A stretch of 64,000 bases of DNA from an uncultured Reyranella sp. (GCF_945957355.1 NZ_CAMFKM010000004.1:62001-126000); one strand, 5' to 3'. Shown: positions 35,776 to 46,022, counted from the stretch's first letter. The notes: generated by a model not told the origin, from the letters alone. Translations and numbers: made by a program.

Positions 35776-37935
35776 ATGGACGCGCTCAACTCTGCCGATC
35801 CGGCTTCGCTCGAAATAGCACTGGATAGCCCCCGACGCTTCATCAATCGTGAACTGTCGTGGCTGGCCTTCAACACGCGGGTGCTGGAAGAAGCCACCAA
35901 CAAGCGCCATCCGCTGTTGGAGCGGGTCCGCTTCCTGTCGATCTCGGCGGCCAATCTCGACGAGTTCTATATGGTCCGCGTCGCGGGCCTGGTCGACATG
36001 CTGCAGACCCGTTCGAGTCTGCTGAGCGATGACGGCATGACACCGGTCGAGCAGCTTGCGGCCATCCGAGACCGCGCCTCGATCCTGATGTCTCACCAGC
36101 AGGATGTCTGGGCGTCTCTGCAGGACGATCTGCGCCAGGCCGGTATTGCCGTGCTGGATTCGGGCGAACTCACGGAGGCAGAGCGGAACTGGCTCGACGC
36201 CTACTTCATCGATCAGGTCTTCCCGATCCTGACGCCGCTGGCGATCGATCCGGCGCACCCGTTTCCGTTCATTCCCAACGGCGGCTTCTCCGCCATCCTG
36301 AAGCTGCAGCGTCGCGACGATCGCCGGCCGCTGATGGCGCTGTTGCCATTGCCGCCACAGGTCGACCGCTTCGTGCGTTTGCCGGGACCGGACATCCGCT
36401 TCCTGCCCCTCGAGGATCTGATCGACATCTATCTGCCGCGCCTGTTCCCCGGTTATGAGGTGATCGAGCGCGCCTTCTTCCGCGTGATCCGCGACAGCGA
36501 CGTCGAGATCAACGAGGAGGCCGAGGATCTGGTGCTGCTTTACGAGAGCGCGCTGAAGCGCCGCCGTCGCGGCGACCTGATCTCCATCTCCGTCAACAGC
36601 GCGATGCCCGCCGAGCTGCGCGACTTCCTGTTCGATCAGCTGGAGATTCCGGAGCAAACGCAGACCGTCCACGTCTTCCATCTCGACCGCATGCTGAACA
36701 TCGTCGACGTGAAGGCGGTGATCGTCGACGATCGGCCGGACCTGAAGTTCGACCCTTACAATGCCCGGTTTCCCGAGCGCATCCGCGATTTCGGCGGCGA
36801 CTGCTTCGCGGCGATCCGCGCCAAGGACATCATCGTCCATCATCCCTATGAGAGTTTCGACGTCGTGGTGCAGTTCCTGCGCCAGGCAGCGCGCGATCCC
36901 GCAGTCGTGGCGATCAAGCAGACGCTCTATCGCACCAGCGCCGATTCGCCGATCGTCAAGGAGCTGATCGCGGCGGCCGAGGCAGGCAAGACGGTTTCGG
37001 CGCTGGTCGAGCTCAAGGCCCGCTTCGACGAGGAGGCCAACATCCGCTGGGCGCGCGATCTGGAGCGCGCCGGTGTCCAGGTGGTCTACGGCTTCATCGA
37101 TCTCAAGACGCACGCCAAGGTCTCGATGGTGGTGCGCCGTGAGGCGCAGTCGATCCGCACCTACGTGCATTTCGGCACCGGCAACTATCATCCCATCACG
37201 GCGCGTATCTATACGGACCTGTCGTTCTTCACGTGCGATCCGGCGATGTGCCGCGATGCCGCGCGCCTGTTCAACTACATGACCGGCTACGCGCGGCCCG
37301 AGCAAATGGAGAAGATCGCATTCGCACCGGTCACCCTGCGGCCGACCCTCTACAGCCTGATCGACGCCGAGATCGCCAACGCCAGGTCCGGCAAGCCGGC
37401 GGCGATCTGGGCCAAGCTCAACTCCCTGGTCGACAGCGCATTGATCGATCGCCTCTATGCGGCGTCGAATGCCGGCGTCCAGATCGACCTGGTCGTGCGC
37501 GGCATCTGCTGTCTCAGGCCCGGCGTCCCGGGGCTCAGCGAGCATATCCGGGTCAAGAGCATGGTCGGCCGCTTCCTCGAACACGCGCGCATCATCTGCT
37601 TCGGCAACGGCAAAGCGCTGCCGTCGCTGGACGCCAAGGTGTTCCTGTCGTCGGCCGACTGGATGCCGCGCAATCTCGACCGTCGTGTCGAGCTGCTGTG
37701 CCCGGTCGAGAACCAGACCGTGCGTGAACAGGTTCTCGACCAGATCATGGTCGCCAATCTCAAGGACGACGGCCAGAGCTGGCTGATGTCACAAGACGGT
37801 AACTATCACCGGCCGCAGACCGGCAAGGAACCGTTCATTGCCCATCACTATTTCATGACGAACCCGTCGCTCTCCGGACGCGGCAGTGCGCTCAAGCTGA
37901 GCGGCGCGGTGCCGCGGCTGGTGCTGAGCTCCTGA
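35776..37935 (+). CDS. ppk1: Polyphosphate kinase 1
   Basis: Reversibly polymerises the gamma-phosphate of ATP into polyphosphate through a phospho-His. The 719 residues cover the normal domain set: N-terminal domain with [20 protein letters not shown], head domain with [20 protein letters not shown], and two phospholipase-D-like C-terminal domains. These contain [19 protein letters not shown], the His-bearing [17 protein letters not shown], and [18 protein letters not shown] with the second active-site region. AGGGG lies six bases before the ATG. ppx follows 86 bases later, the usual polyphosphate pair. Confidence 0.98.
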   Translation: MDALNSADPASLEIALDSPRRFINRELSWLAFNTRVLEEATNKRHPLLERVRFLSISAANLDEFYMVRVAGLVDMLQTRSSLLSDDGMTPVEQLAAIRDRASILMSHQQDVWASLQDDLRQAGIAVLDSGELTEAERNWLDAYFIDQVFPILTPLAIDPAHPFPFIPNGGFSAILKLQRRDDRRPLMALLPLPPQVDRFVRLPGPDIRFLPLEDLIDIYLPRLFPGYEVIERAFFRVIRDSDVEINEEAEDLVLLYESALKRRRRGDLISISVNSAMPAELRDFLFDQLEIPEQTQTVHVFHLDRMLNIVDVKAVIVDDRPDLKFDPYNARFPERIRDFGGDCFAAIRAKDIIVHHPYESFDVVVQFLRQAARDPAVVAIKQTLYRTSADSPIVKELIAAAEAGKTVSALVELKARFDEEANIRWARDLERAGVQVVYGFIDLKTHAKVSMVVRREAQSIRTYVHFGTGNYHPITARIYTDLSFFTCDPAMCRDAARLFNYMTGYARPEQMEKIAFAPVTLRPTLYSLIDAEIANARSGKPAAIWAKLNSLVDSALIDRLYAASNAGVQIDLVVRGICCLRPGVPGLSEHIRVKSMVGRFLEHARIICFGNGKALPSLDAKVFLSSADWMPRNLDRRVELLCPVENQTVREQVLDQIMVANLKDDGQSWLMSQDGNYHRPQTGKEPFIAHHYFMTNPSLSGRGSALKLSGAVPRLVLSS

Positions 37936-38021
37936 CGTGAGCTCGCGATCGGGCCAGCGGCGTCGGGTCGCGCCCATTCCGGCGCTGTAATCCCTCTCGG
38001 TTTCGGCTAGACCGGGCACGC

Positions 38022-39527
38022 ATGGACGGCCACCCGACCGCAGGCGTCTCCGCCGCGCGCAGCCCGCACGAAAAAGGTCGCGTCGGCATCATCGACGTCG
38101 GCTCGAATTCGATCCGGCTCGTCGTCTACGAGCGCGCCAGCCGCGCCCCGTTGCCAGTCTTCAACGAAAAGGTCCTCTGTGGCCTGGCACGCGGCCTCGA
38201 CGCCACCGGACGCCTCAACCCGGAAGGGGTGGAGATGGCGTTGGCCAACATCGACCGTTTCGTCACGCTCGCCCACAACATGAAAGTCGCGTCGCTCGAC
38301 CTGCTGGCGACCGCCGCCGTGCGCGACGCCGCCGACGGTGCCGACTTCATGCGCGAGCTGGCAAGCCGTCCCGGCATCGTCGCCCATACGGTGAGCGGTC
38401 AGGACGAAGCCCGTTTCTCGGGATACGGCGTGATCTGCGGCATGCCCGACGCCGATGGCGTCATGGGGGACCTGGGGGGCGGCAGCCTGGAGCTCGTTTC
38501 GCTGACCAATGGCCAACTGGGCGCCTCCACCACGCTTCCGATCGGACCGCTGCGGCTCATGTCCTCGGGCCGGGGCGATCCCCGAAAGACCGTTGTCGAT
38601 GCCGTCGAGAACGTGCGCTGGCTGCGCGAGGAGCAGGGCAGGACCTTCTATGCCGTGGGCGGCGCCTGGCGATCCTTCGCGCGGCTGCACATGGAGCAGG
38701 CGGGCTATCCGCTCCACATCATCCATCAGTACGAGATCTCGGCCGACGAAGCGCGCGCGGTGGCGCGGCTGATTGCTGTTCAGAGCGTGAAGTCGCTGGA
38801 GAAGATGCCGGGGGTATCGCGGCGCCGCGTCGATACGCTGCCGCTCGCCTGTCTGGCGCTCGACAAGCTGTTGGCCGCGCTGAAACCCCGGAACGTCGTC
38901 TTCTCCGCATTCGGCCTGCGTGAGGGCTTCTACTATTCGCGTCTCAGCGAAGCCGAGAGGGCGCGTCATCCGCTGATCACCTTCGCCGAGGAGCAGGGCG
39001 AGGGCTGGCACCGGTTCGATCTTTCGCCGCAGGAGATCTTCGACTGGCTCTCGCCGGCCTTCGCCGGCGAGAGCGACGGCGAGCGCGTGCTGCGGACCGC
39101 GGCCTGTCACTTGAGTGACATTTCGTGGGACGACCATCCCGACTATCGCGCCGAGCAGGCTTATTTCCGCGTGCTGCACCTGCCGGCGCCGGGCATGAGC
39201 CACCGCGAACGGGCGATCCTCGCGATGGCGCTGACCTATCGCTACAAGAGCGACCCCAAGGCCGCGATGATCGACACGGCGTTGCGACTGACCGACAGCA
39301 AGGGGCGAAGCTTCGCCCGGCGCCTCGGCGCCTGCCTGCGGCTGGCCTACAATCTGAGCGGTGGCGCCCCCGGGCTGCTGCCCCAGCTCCAGTTGCGCCG
39401 GGGCGACCGCGAACTACGGCTCCTGGTGCCGACGACGCTGAAGAGAACACTGGGAGACGTGACGGCGCGCCGCCTTGAGACGGCGGCGCAGGCCTTCGAT
39501 CTCAAGCCGATGATCGTGTCCGGGTAG
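38022..39527 (+). CDS. ppx: Exopolyphosphatase / guanosine pentaphosphatase family (Ppx/GppA)
   Basis: A 501-residue protein of the sugar-kinase/HSP70 fold that releases phosphate from polyphosphate ends or hydrolyses pppGpp. The two phosphate loops are VGIIDVGSNSIRLVVYE and GVMGDLGGGSLELVSL. The active-site Glu region is SGQDEARFSGYG. An HD-like C-terminal domain (HPLITFAEEQ to CHLSDISWDDHPDYR, then ALTYRYKS) is present as in alphaproteobacterial Ppx. It lies downstream of ppk. A short GC-rich hairpin separates it from the converging rnd. Confidence 0.94.
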   Translation: MDGHPTAGVSAARSPHEKGRVGIIDVGSNSIRLVVYERASRAPLPVFNEKVLCGLARGLDATGRLNPEGVEMALANIDRFVTLAHNMKVASLDLLATAAVRDAADGADFMRELASRPGIVAHTVSGQDEARFSGYGVICGMPDADGVMGDLGGGSLELVSLTNGQLGASTTLPIGPLRLMSSGRGDPRKTVVDAVENVRWLREEQGRTFYAVGGAWRSFARLHMEQAGYPLHIIHQYEISADEARAVARLIAVQSVKSLEKMPGVSRRRVDTLPLACLALDKLLAALKPRNVVFSAFGLREGFYYSRLSEAERARHPLITFAEEQGEGWHRFDLSPQEIFDWLSPAFAGESDGERVLRTAACHLSDISWDDHPDYRAEQAYFRVLHLPAPGMSHRERAILAMALTYRYKSDPKAAMIDTALRLTDSKGRSFARRLGACLRLAYNLSGGAPGLLPQLQLRRGDRELRLLVPTTLKRTLGDVTARRLETAAQAFDLKPMIVSG

Positions 39528-39536
39528 GAAGCAGAG

Positions 39537-39562
39537 GGCGCGCGGCGGGAGTGGCGCGCGCC
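39537..39562. terminator. GC-rich hairpin between converging ppx and rnd
   Basis: GGCGCGCG and CGCGCGCC form an 8-bp stem with a ten-base loop in the 43-base gap. There is no T tract on either strand, so it could end transcripts only with help or may just protect the 3' ends. Confidence 0.35.
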
Positions 39563-39570
39563 GATGGACT

Positions 39571-40728
39571 TCAGGAACTCGGCGGAAGCTGGATGAGCCG
39601 AGGCTGGTCGCCGTCCAGCGCCAGTGCGAGCCGGCCTTCGATCAGGTCGACGGCGTCGGCGCCGAACACTTCGTGCCGCCAGCCCTTCAGGGCCGCGATG
39701 TCGCGCTTGCCCGCGGCGAGCCGGTCGAGTTCGTCGGCGCTGGCGACCAGGCGGCCCGCGACTCCGGCCTGCTCGGCCTTGAGCCGCAGCAGGGTCCGCA
39801 GCAGGTCGACGATCGCGCCGGGCGCGCGGATCTGCTCGGGGGTCTTGTCACGGACCGGCAGCTCCGACTCCGGCAGGGCCCGGGCACGCTCGATGGCTTC
39901 CATCAGCTCGCGACCCTGCCAGCCTTCGGCGAAGCCGCGGCCGAGCCCGCGCGTGGCGGCGAGTTCCTCGATCGACTTCGGTGCATGGGCCGAGATTTCC
40001 AGCAGCTGCTCGTCCCGCAGGAGGCGCTGGCGGGGAATGTCGATGCGTTGCGCCGTGCGTTCGCGCCAGGCGGCGGCCTCCTTGAGGATCGCCATCACCC
40101 GCGGGGAAGCGCCCCGCGGCCGCATCCGGCGCCAGGCCTGTTCCGGATCGGCTCGGTAGATCGCGGGATCGCTCAGGATGGCCATTTCCTCGGCGATCCA
40201 GGAGAAACGCCCGGTCTTGTCGAGCTGCTTCTTCAGCTTCTCGTAGACCACCCGCAAATGGGTGACGTCGGAGAGTGCGTAGGTGATCTGGCGCTCGCTG
40301 AGCGGCCGGCGGCTCCAGTCGGTGAACCGGCTCGACTTGTCGATCTTGGCCTTGGCCAGGCGCGTGGCGAGAGACTCGTAGGAGGCGGCCTCGCCGTGGC
40401 CGCAGACCATGGCAGCGACCTGGGTATCGAAGAGAGGCCCCGGCACCTTCTGGAGGCGCAGGTAGAAGATTTCGAGGTCCTGCCGGGCCGCGTGGAAGAC
40501 CTTGAGGACCTTGGGGTTGAGCATCAGCTCGTCCAGCGGGGCGAGGTCGATACCCTCGGCCAGCGTGTCGATCGCGGCCGCGTCGTCGGGGCCGGCGACC
40601 TGGGCCAGGCAGAGCTTGGGCCAGTAGGTCCGCTCACGCATGAACTCGGTGTCGACGGCAATAAACTCGGTGTCGGCGAGGGGCTTGCAGAACGCCGCCA
40701 ACTCGTCGGTCGTGGTGATGAGCTTCAT
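39571..40728 (-). CDS. rnd: Ribonuclease D
   Basis: 3'-5' exoribonuclease that trims tRNA precursors. The 385-residue protein has the DEDD nuclease domain: FIAVDTEFMRERTYWPKLCL (first Asp and Glu), KVFHAARQDLEIFYL (second Asp) and QITYALSDVTHLRVVYE (last Asp with its Tyr). The C-terminal HRDC domain follows (PRQRLLRDEQLLEISAHAP). The ATG at 40728 gives the conserved start LITTTDELAAFCKPL. It diverges from aspS with 125 bases between starts. Confidence 0.95.
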   Translation of the reverse strand: MKLITTTDELAAFCKPLADTEFIAVDTEFMRERTYWPKLCLAQVAGPDDAAAIDTLAEGIDLAPLDELMLNPKVLKVFHAARQDLEIFYLRLQKVPGPLFDTQVAAMVCGHGEAASYESLATRLAKAKIDKSSRFTDWSRRPLSERQITYALSDVTHLRVVYEKLKKQLDKTGRFSWIAEEMAILSDPAIYRADPEQAWRRMRPRGASPRVMAILKEAAAWRERTAQRIDIPRQRLLRDEQLLEISAHAPKSIEELAATRGLGRGFAEGWQGRELMEAIERARALPESELPVRDKTPEQIRAPGAIVDLLRTLLRLKAEQAGVAGRLVASADELDRLAAGKRDIAALKGWRHEVFGADAVDLIEGRLALALDGDQPRLIQLPPSS

Positions 40729-40853
40729 TGGGGACGATCTATAGACCCCGCGGCGGCTCCGGCAAAGTTCCCGTGAACGGAAAGCGGCCATTCCCTTGAC
40801 TTGCCTCGGCTTTCGGTGCCTCTTGCCGGGCCTCCAAACCCGGAAAATACGTC

Positions 40854-42659
40854 ATGTCTTCAGTCTACCGAACCCACACGTGCGGCCAGTTGCGGCCCGA
40901 GCATGTCGGCCAGCAGGCCCGTCTTTCAGGCTGGGTGCAGCGCAAGCGCGACCACGGCAATCTGCTGTTCATCGACCTGCGCGACCACTATGGCGTGACC
41001 CAGGTGGTGGTGGACGTGTCGAGCCCGGTCTTCAAGACTGCGGAGGCCGTGCGCAACGAGAGCGTCATCACGGTGACCGGCAAGGTGGTGGCCCGCGAGG
41101 CCTCGACCGTGAACCCCAGGCTGGCGACCGGCGCGGTTGAGCTGGATGCCGCCGAGATGGTCGTCCAGTCGATGGCCGATCCGCTGCCGATTCCGGTCTA
41201 CCAGGAGAACGACACGACACCGGAGGAGCTGCGGCTCAAGTACCGCTTCCTCGACCTGCGCAAGGAGAAGCTGCACAAGAACATCATCCTGCGCAGCCAG
41301 GTGATCGCCAGCCTGCGCCGGCGCATGATCGATCAGGGCTTCACCGAGTTTCAGACGCCGATCCTGACCGCCGACAGTCCCGAGGGCGCGCGCTCCTACC
41401 TGGTGCCGAGCCGGCTCCATCCCGGCAAGTTCTACGCGCTTCCGCAGGCGCCGCAGATGTTCAAGCAGCTCCTGATGGTGTCGGGCTTCGACCGCTACTT
41501 CCAGATCGCGCCCTGCTTCCGCGACGAGGATGCGCGCGCCGACCGTTCGCCTGGCGAATTCTACCAGCTCGATTTCGAGATGAGCTTCGTCACCCAGGAA
41601 GACGTGTTCGAGGCCATCGAACCCGTGCTGGGCGGCGTTTTCCAGGAATTCGCGTCGTTCAACCGCGAGACCCCCCGCAAGGTTTCGCCCTTTCCGTTCC
41701 CGCGCATTCCCTTCGCCGAGGCACTCCTGTCGTTCGGCACCGACAAGCCTGACCTACGCAACCCGCTGCGCATCTTCGAGGTGGGCGAGGTGTTCGCCGG
41801 ATCCGACTTCAAGGTCTTCGCCGGAATCGTCGCCAAGGGCGGCGTGGTGCGCGCCATCCGGGCGCCCGAGGCCGCCAGCCAGCCGCGCAGCTTCTTCGAC
41901 AAGCTGAACAGCTGGGCACAGGGCGAGGGCAAGCCGGGCCTGGGTTACATCACGCTGGAGAACGGCGCCGGGAAGGGCCCGATCGCCAAGTTTGTGGCCG
42001 ACGAGCGGCTGGCGAAGCTCAAGGAGCTGACCGGCGCCGAGGACGGCGATTCGGTGTTCTTCGTAGCCGACACGGCCGACACCGCCTGGAAGTTCGCCGG
42101 TCAGGCGCGGACCAAGATCGGCCAGGAGCTGGGCGTCATCGACCAGGACCAGTTCGCGCTGTGCTGGGTCGTCGACTTCCCGATGTTCGAGTACGACGAC
42201 AAGCTGAAGAAGATCGACTTCAGCCACAACCCGTTCTCGATGCCTCAGGGCGGGCTCGAGGCGCTCGAGACTCAGGACCCGCTGACCATCAAGGCGTGGC
42301 AGTACGACATCGTCTGCAACGGCATCGAACTGTGCTCCGGCGCGATCCGGAACCACAAGCCGGAGATCATGTACAAGGCGTTCGGGATTGCGGGCTACAG
42401 CAAGGAAGAGGTCGAAGCGCGCTTCGGCGGCATGCTGAACGCCTTCAAGTTCGGCGCGCCGCCGCACGGAGGGGCCGCTCCCGGCGTCGACCGCATCGTC
42501 ATGCTTCTCGCCGACGAACCGAACATCCGTGAGATCATCACCTTCCCGATGAACCAGTCGGCGGTCGACCTGATGATGGATGCGCCCGCCGAGGTGCCGC
42601 CCGAGAAGCTGCGGGAACTGCACATCGGGTTGCGCCTGCCGCCGGCCAAAAAGGACTAG
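40854..42659 (+). CDS. aspS: Aspartyl-tRNA synthetase
   Basis: Class II synthetase of 601 residues, the bacterial length including the GAD insertion. The N-terminal anticodon-binding fold begins [20 protein letters not shown]. Class II motif 2 is in [19 protein letters not shown] and motif 3 in [19 protein letters not shown]. The flipping-loop segment [11 protein letters not shown] is present. Alphaproteobacterial enzymes of this type are often non-discriminating and also charge tRNA-Asn if gatCAB is present; this cannot be settled from the window. GGAAAATACGTC precedes the ATG. Confidence 0.98.
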   Translation: MSSVYRTHTCGQLRPEHVGQQARLSGWVQRKRDHGNLLFIDLRDHYGVTQVVVDVSSPVFKTAEAVRNESVITVTGKVVAREASTVNPRLATGAVELDAAEMVVQSMADPLPIPVYQENDTTPEELRLKYRFLDLRKEKLHKNIILRSQVIASLRRRMIDQGFTEFQTPILTADSPEGARSYLVPSRLHPGKFYALPQAPQMFKQLLMVSGFDRYFQIAPCFRDEDARADRSPGEFYQLDFEMSFVTQEDVFEAIEPVLGGVFQEFASFNRETPRKVSPFPFPRIPFAEALLSFGTDKPDLRNPLRIFEVGEVFAGSDFKVFAGIVAKGGVVRAIRAPEAASQPRSFFDKLNSWAQGEGKPGLGYITLENGAGKGPIAKFVADERLAKLKELTGAEDGDSVFFVADTADTAWKFAGQARTKIGQELGVIDQDQFALCWVVDFPMFEYDDKLKKIDFSHNPFSMPQGGLEALETQDPLTIKAWQYDIVCNGIELCSGAIRNHKPEIMYKAFGIAGYSKEEVEARFGGMLNAFKFGAPPHGGAAPGVDRIVMLLADEPNIREIITFPMNQSAVDLMMDAPAEVPPEKLRELHIGLRLPPAKKD

Positions 42660-42680
42660 GTGTAGTAGGGGGAGTGCAAA

Positions 42681-42709
42681 TTGACTGGACATGGAATGTC
42701 CAGTACGAT
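42681..42709 (+). promoter_or_regulatory. sigma-70-type promoter with an embedded perfect palindrome
   Basis: TTGACT (42681-42686), a 17-base spacer and TACGAT (42704-42709) form a good promoter for the small lipoprotein-like gene. A perfect inverted repeat, arms ACTGGACAT and ATGTCCAGT around GGA (42684-42704), fills the whole spacer and touches both boxes, which is where a repressor or spacer-binding activator would sit. Confidence 0.7.
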
Positions 42710-42741
42710 CAATGAGTTATAGTCTTTTTATAAAGAAGATT

Positions 42742-43290
42742 ATGAGCTCATTTAAGCTCTCTTCCTTCATAGTCCTGCCGCTGGTGGCGGGGCAGGCGCT
42801 CCTGACGAGCGCCTGTGGCGTGCCCGTTGCCGTTTCGGCGGCGAGTTACGCGGCCGATGGCGGCATGCTGGCTGCTTCGGACAAGACCTCGACCGATCAT
42901 GTCTATTCGGTCGTCACGAAGCAGGATTGTGCGATCTGGCGCATCTTCAAGGGGCGGCAGATCTGCACGGCGCGTGTCGACGGCAAGGACCCCTACAATA
43001 CCGACTATACGGAGCCTCAACGGACCGTCTCGGAGAGCGGTGTCGAGTATTCGGCCCCCCTGCGTCCGGCTGCCAATGCGCCGGCCGTGAGTTGGGATTC
43101 TTCCGTCTACCAGACCCCGCCGGCTCCACCGCCGGCCGTGGAAGGGCCGATGTCGGCCAATGTCGAACCTGCCGCCGAGCCCGCGTCGACAACCAGGGCG
43201 GCCTCGGCCCCAGCGAAGACCAAGAAGGCGAAAACGGCGCAGCGCTCGGCTAAGAAGCCTTTACGAGGTCCGGCGGCGTCTGCCCCCTGA
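42742..43290 (+). CDS. Small predicted lipoprotein with Ala/Pro/Lys-rich tail
   Basis: About 182 residues. The N-terminus has a hydrophobic export segment (LSSFIVLPLVAGQALLTSAC) in which Cys could be the lipidation site, though TSAC is not an ideal lipobox. A short domain with YSVVTKQDCAIWRIFKG and RQICTARVDGKDPYN contains two Cys that may pair. The last 80 residues are low-complexity (PPAPPPAV, then PAKTKKAKTAQRSAKKP). The domain resembles small exported proteins found across alphaproteobacteria, of unknown function. The ATG at 42742 was chosen; an ATG at 42691 lies inside the promoter palindrome. Its last 41 bases overlap the convergent dehydrogenase gene. Confidence 0.7.
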   Translation: MSSFKLSSFIVLPLVAGQALLTSACGVPVAVSAASYAADGGMLAASDKTSTDHVYSVVTKQDCAIWRIFKGRQICTARVDGKDPYNTDYTEPQRTVSESGVEYSAPLRPAANAPAVSWDSSVYQTPPAPPPAVEGPMSANVEPAAEPASTTRAASAPAKTKKAKTAQRSAKKPLRGPAASAP

Positions 43291-44227
43291 GCAGGAAGGC
43301 CTCGAGATTGTCGAGCGCCTTGAAGCCCATCGCGTTGCGGGTCTCGACCGTGGCCGACCCCATGTGCGGCAACAGGAACGCGTTCTCGAGCTCGTAGTAA
43401 CCCTGGTGAATACGCGGCTCGCCGTCGAACACGTCGAGACCGGCCGAAGCAAGGTGGCCGCTCTTCAGGGCGGCGATCAGGGCCTCGTCGTCCACCACCC
43501 CGCCGCGGGCCGTGTTCACCACGATGGCGCCCTTGGGAAGCCTGGCGATGCGCTCGGCATTCACCCACTTGGCGGTCGCGGGCGTCATTGGCGCGTTGAT
43601 CGAGAGGAAGTCGCAATGAGGCAGCATGTCGTCGGGATTGGCGTGGAACACCGCGCCCTTCTCGAGGTCGGGCGCCAGGCGGCTGCGGTTTGAGTAGTGA
43701 ATCTGCATGCGGAAGGCGCGCGCGCGGTCGGCCGTCGCCTGGCCGATACGCCCCATCCCGAGAATACCGAGTCTCTTGCCGGTGACGTGGGTGCCCATGA
43801 GCTGCGTCGGGGTCCAGCCGACCCAGTTGTGGGTCCGCAGCATGGTTGCCCCCTCATGAGCCCGCCGAGCGGCGCCCAGCAGGCAGAGCATGGTGATATC
43901 GGCGGTCGCGTCGGTCAGCACGTCGGGCGTATTGCTCACGACGATGTTGCGCCTGGCCGCGGCGGCGACGTCGACATGCTCGTAGCCGACCGAGAAGGTG
44001 GCGATCATGCGTACCGAGGCGGGCAGGGCGGCGATGGTGGCGGCGTTCAGGGCGTCGCCCGCGGCGCACATGATGCCATCGAAACCGGCCGATGCCTTGG
44101 CCAGGGCAGGGCCGTCGTAGAGACGATCCTCGGGGTTGAGGAGCGCGTCGAAATTTGTCGCCAGGCGGGCCTCGACGGCCGGCGGGAAGTGTCGGGTCGC
44201 GAGAACCCTGGGCTTGCCGTTGCTCAT
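43250..44227 (-). CDS. D-isomer-specific 2-hydroxyacid dehydrogenase (glyoxylate/hydroxypyruvate reductase type)
   Basis: A 325-residue NAD(P)-dependent reductase of glyoxylate, hydroxypyruvate or similar 2-keto acids. The coenzyme fold is LGILGMGRIGQATADRA and the specificity residues follow in YSNRSR, hinting at NADPH. The catalytic Arg is in VVNTARGGVVDDEALI, Glu in VFDGEPRIHQGY and His in AFLLPHMGSATVETR. The ATG at 44227 has GGGAGG about ten bases upstream. It diverges from the first EipB gene and converges with the lipoprotein-like gene with a 41-base overlap. Confidence 0.93.
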   Translation of the reverse strand: MSNGKPRVLATRHFPPAVEARLATNFDALLNPEDRLYDGPALAKASAGFDGIMCAAGDALNAATIAALPASVRMIATFSVGYEHVDVAAAARRNIVVSNTPDVLTDATADITMLCLLGAARRAHEGATMLRTHNWVGWTPTQLMGTHVTGKRLGILGMGRIGQATADRARAFRMQIHYSNRSRLAPDLEKGAVFHANPDDMLPHCDFLSINAPMTPATAKWVNAERIARLPKGAIVVNTARGGVVDDEALIAALKSGHLASAGLDVFDGEPRIHQGYYELENAFLLPHMGSATVETRNAMGFKALDNLEAFLLRGQTPPDLVKAS

Positions 44228-44285
44228 CGAAAAAAACCTCCCTGTGTAGCCCTGACGCAGGCAATCATTCTGGTATTCCGCGCGC

Positions 44286-45206
44286 ATGGATATTACGCTT
44301 GGCAGCCCGGCTACAAGGCCTAGCCTCTCAAGCCCTCGTCAGTTGACCACGTATAGTTTTCGCCGTCCTCGCGTCCAAACAGCGGTCGTTCTCGCCGCCG
44401 TGGGCGTTCTCGTGTTGCTGGGCCTGTGGATAAAGGGCGCTGACGCCCAGCAGCAGCAGCCGGATTCACCGCTGGTCCCGCATCGTGCGACCTACGACAT
44501 GAAGCTGTCCGTGGCGCGGCCCAACAGTGGCATCGTCGAAGTCGGCGGCCGCATGGTGCTGGAGACCGTCGAGGCCTGTGAAGGCTGGGAGGTCAAGCAG
44601 CGCATCAAGCTCACGTTCCTGCGCAACGATGGTGACGAGTTCTCCACCGATTCGAGCTTTACCAGCTACGAAACGAAGGACGGCCTCTCCCTGCGTTTCA
44701 GCGTGCGCAACATCCAGGACGATGAGGTCGAGGAGGAACTGCGGGGCCATGCCGATCTTGAGGCGCCCGGCGCCAAGGGGCGGGCGAGCTTCTCATTGCC
44801 GGAGGCCCGGAGCTTCGAGCTTCCCGCCGGGACGCTATTTCCGACCACGCACCTCGCACTGGTTCTTCGTCACGCCCGCGACGGCGACAAGTCGGCGTCT
44901 TACCTCGTGTTTGACGGCGCCCGTCTCGATGGCGCGTTCCGGGTGAACGCGGTGATCGGCAGGCCGCCGCGTCAGGCTGGAGCGCCGGTGGTCCGCGGCG
45001 ACGTCGCCCTCCTGCGCAACCAACCCGCATGGGGGGTGCGCTTCGCCTTCTTCGCTTCTGGTGACCAAGGCGCCCCTCCAGAGTACGAATTGGCCCTCGA
45101 CTTGCTCGGCAACGGCATCGCCCGTTCCATGCTTCTCGACTACGGCGAGTTCGCCGTGGATGCTCGTCTCGTTCAACTCCAAGCCCTGCCGAGGCCCAGA
45201 TGCTGA
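44286..45206 (+). CDS. EipB-family cell-envelope protein (DUF1849), first paralogue
   Basis: EipB proteins are periplasmic beta-spiral proteins needed for envelope integrity in Brucella and relatives. This 306-residue protein has an export segment (AVVLAAVGVLVLLGLWI) and the family opening LVPHRATYDMKLSVARPNSG. The two conserved Cys of the family are in EACEGWEV and at the very C-terminus (PRPRC), consistent with the long-range disulfide known from Brucella EipB. Other family marks are FSLPEARSFELPAGTLFPTTH and FRVNAVIG. The start is uncertain: ATG 44286 or a TTG at 44343 that would give a normal-length signal peptide. It overlaps the next paralogue by 7 bases. Confidence 0.85.
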   Translation: MDITLGSPATRPSLSSPRQLTTYSFRRPRVQTAVVLAAVGVLVLLGLWIKGADAQQQQPDSPLVPHRATYDMKLSVARPNSGIVEVGGRMVLETVEACEGWEVKQRIKLTFLRNDGDEFSTDSSFTSYETKDGLSLRFSVRNIQDDEVEEELRGHADLEAPGAKGRASFSLPEARSFELPAGTLFPTTHLALVLRHARDGDKSASYLVFDGARLDGAFRVNAVIGRPPRQAGAPVVRGDVALLRNQPAWGVRFAFFASGDQGAPPEYELALDLLGNGIARSMLLDYGEFAVDARLVQLQALPRPRC

Positions 45207-46003
45207 AACGCCGCCTGCTCGTGCCTGTTGCCGGCCTGGTCGTCCTCGCGGCGCCGGCGATGGCGCAGGAGATGGCGCCTCATCGCGCCGTGTACGAGGT
45301 CGGCGCCATTGAGAATGGCAAGCCGACCGGCAATACGCCCGGGACCTACGCCTACGAGCTGAAGCAGACCTGCGACGGCTACGTCATCTACCAGCGGCTG
45401 CGCCTTGAAGCCGCCGGACAGCGCTCGGCGGTTGTGAGCGAACAACAGACCCAGATGACCGAGAGCAAGGACGGCCGGAAGCTCACCTTCGAGCACCGGT
45501 CCGTGGCCGGTGGCAAGCAGACCAGCCTGATCAAGGGCGAGGCGATCATCTCCGACGACGGGACCGGCCAGGCGCGCTTTACCGACCCCGAGAACCAGAC
45601 GGTGAGCCTGCCGGCCGGGACGCTGTTCCCGGTCGCCATCGCCCGTGCCACGATTCGCGCCGCCAAGGCCGGCGAGAACGGACTCGATGCGCTGTTCTTC
45701 TTTGGCGATAAGGTGAAGCCGCCGCAGCGGGTCAATGCGGTGATCGGCAAGGTTCCGAGGCGGCTGGCCGACGTGAAGATCCCGGAGGGTGCGGAAGAAC
45801 TGGTCGACGGCCGGACGCGCATCTACTACCGCGCCGGCTTCTTCGACGGCGAAGCGAAGGGGCAGGGCGAACCGGCCTTCGAGATGAGCAGCGTCACCCT
45901 CGATAACGGCGTCGAACTCTACGGCACCCACGAGCAGGGCGACGGCGGCATCGAATACCGCATCACTCGCCTGGAAGCGTTGCCGAAGCCTGAATGCAAG
46001 TAA
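45200..46003 (+). CDS. EipB-family cell-envelope protein (DUF1849), second paralogue
   Basis: A 267-residue exported protein with signal peptide (RLLVPVAGLVVLAAPAMAQ) and the same family marks as the preceding protein: MAPHRAVYEVGAIENGKP, TCDGYVIYQRLRL, VSLPAGTLFPVAIARA, PQRVNAVIGKVP and a C-terminal Cys in PKPECK. The Cys pair (TCDGY and PECK) is again compatible with the EipB disulfide. The ATG overlaps the upstream stop, so both are co-translated. In Brucella eipB is a single gene, so the tandem pair suggests duplication with functional division or a hetero-dimer. Confidence 0.88.
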   Translation: MLKRRLLVPVAGLVVLAAPAMAQEMAPHRAVYEVGAIENGKPTGNTPGTYAYELKQTCDGYVIYQRLRLEAAGQRSAVVSEQQTQMTESKDGRKLTFEHRSVAGGKQTSLIKGEAIISDDGTGQARFTDPENQTVSLPAGTLFPVAIARATIRAAKAGENGLDALFFFGDKVKPPQRVNAVIGKVPRRLADVKIPEGAEELVDGRTRIYYRAGFFDGEAKGQGEPAFEMSSVTLDNGVELYGTHEQGDGGIEYRITRLEALPKPECK

Positions 46004-46022
46004 GGCAAGGGCTCACTTCAAT

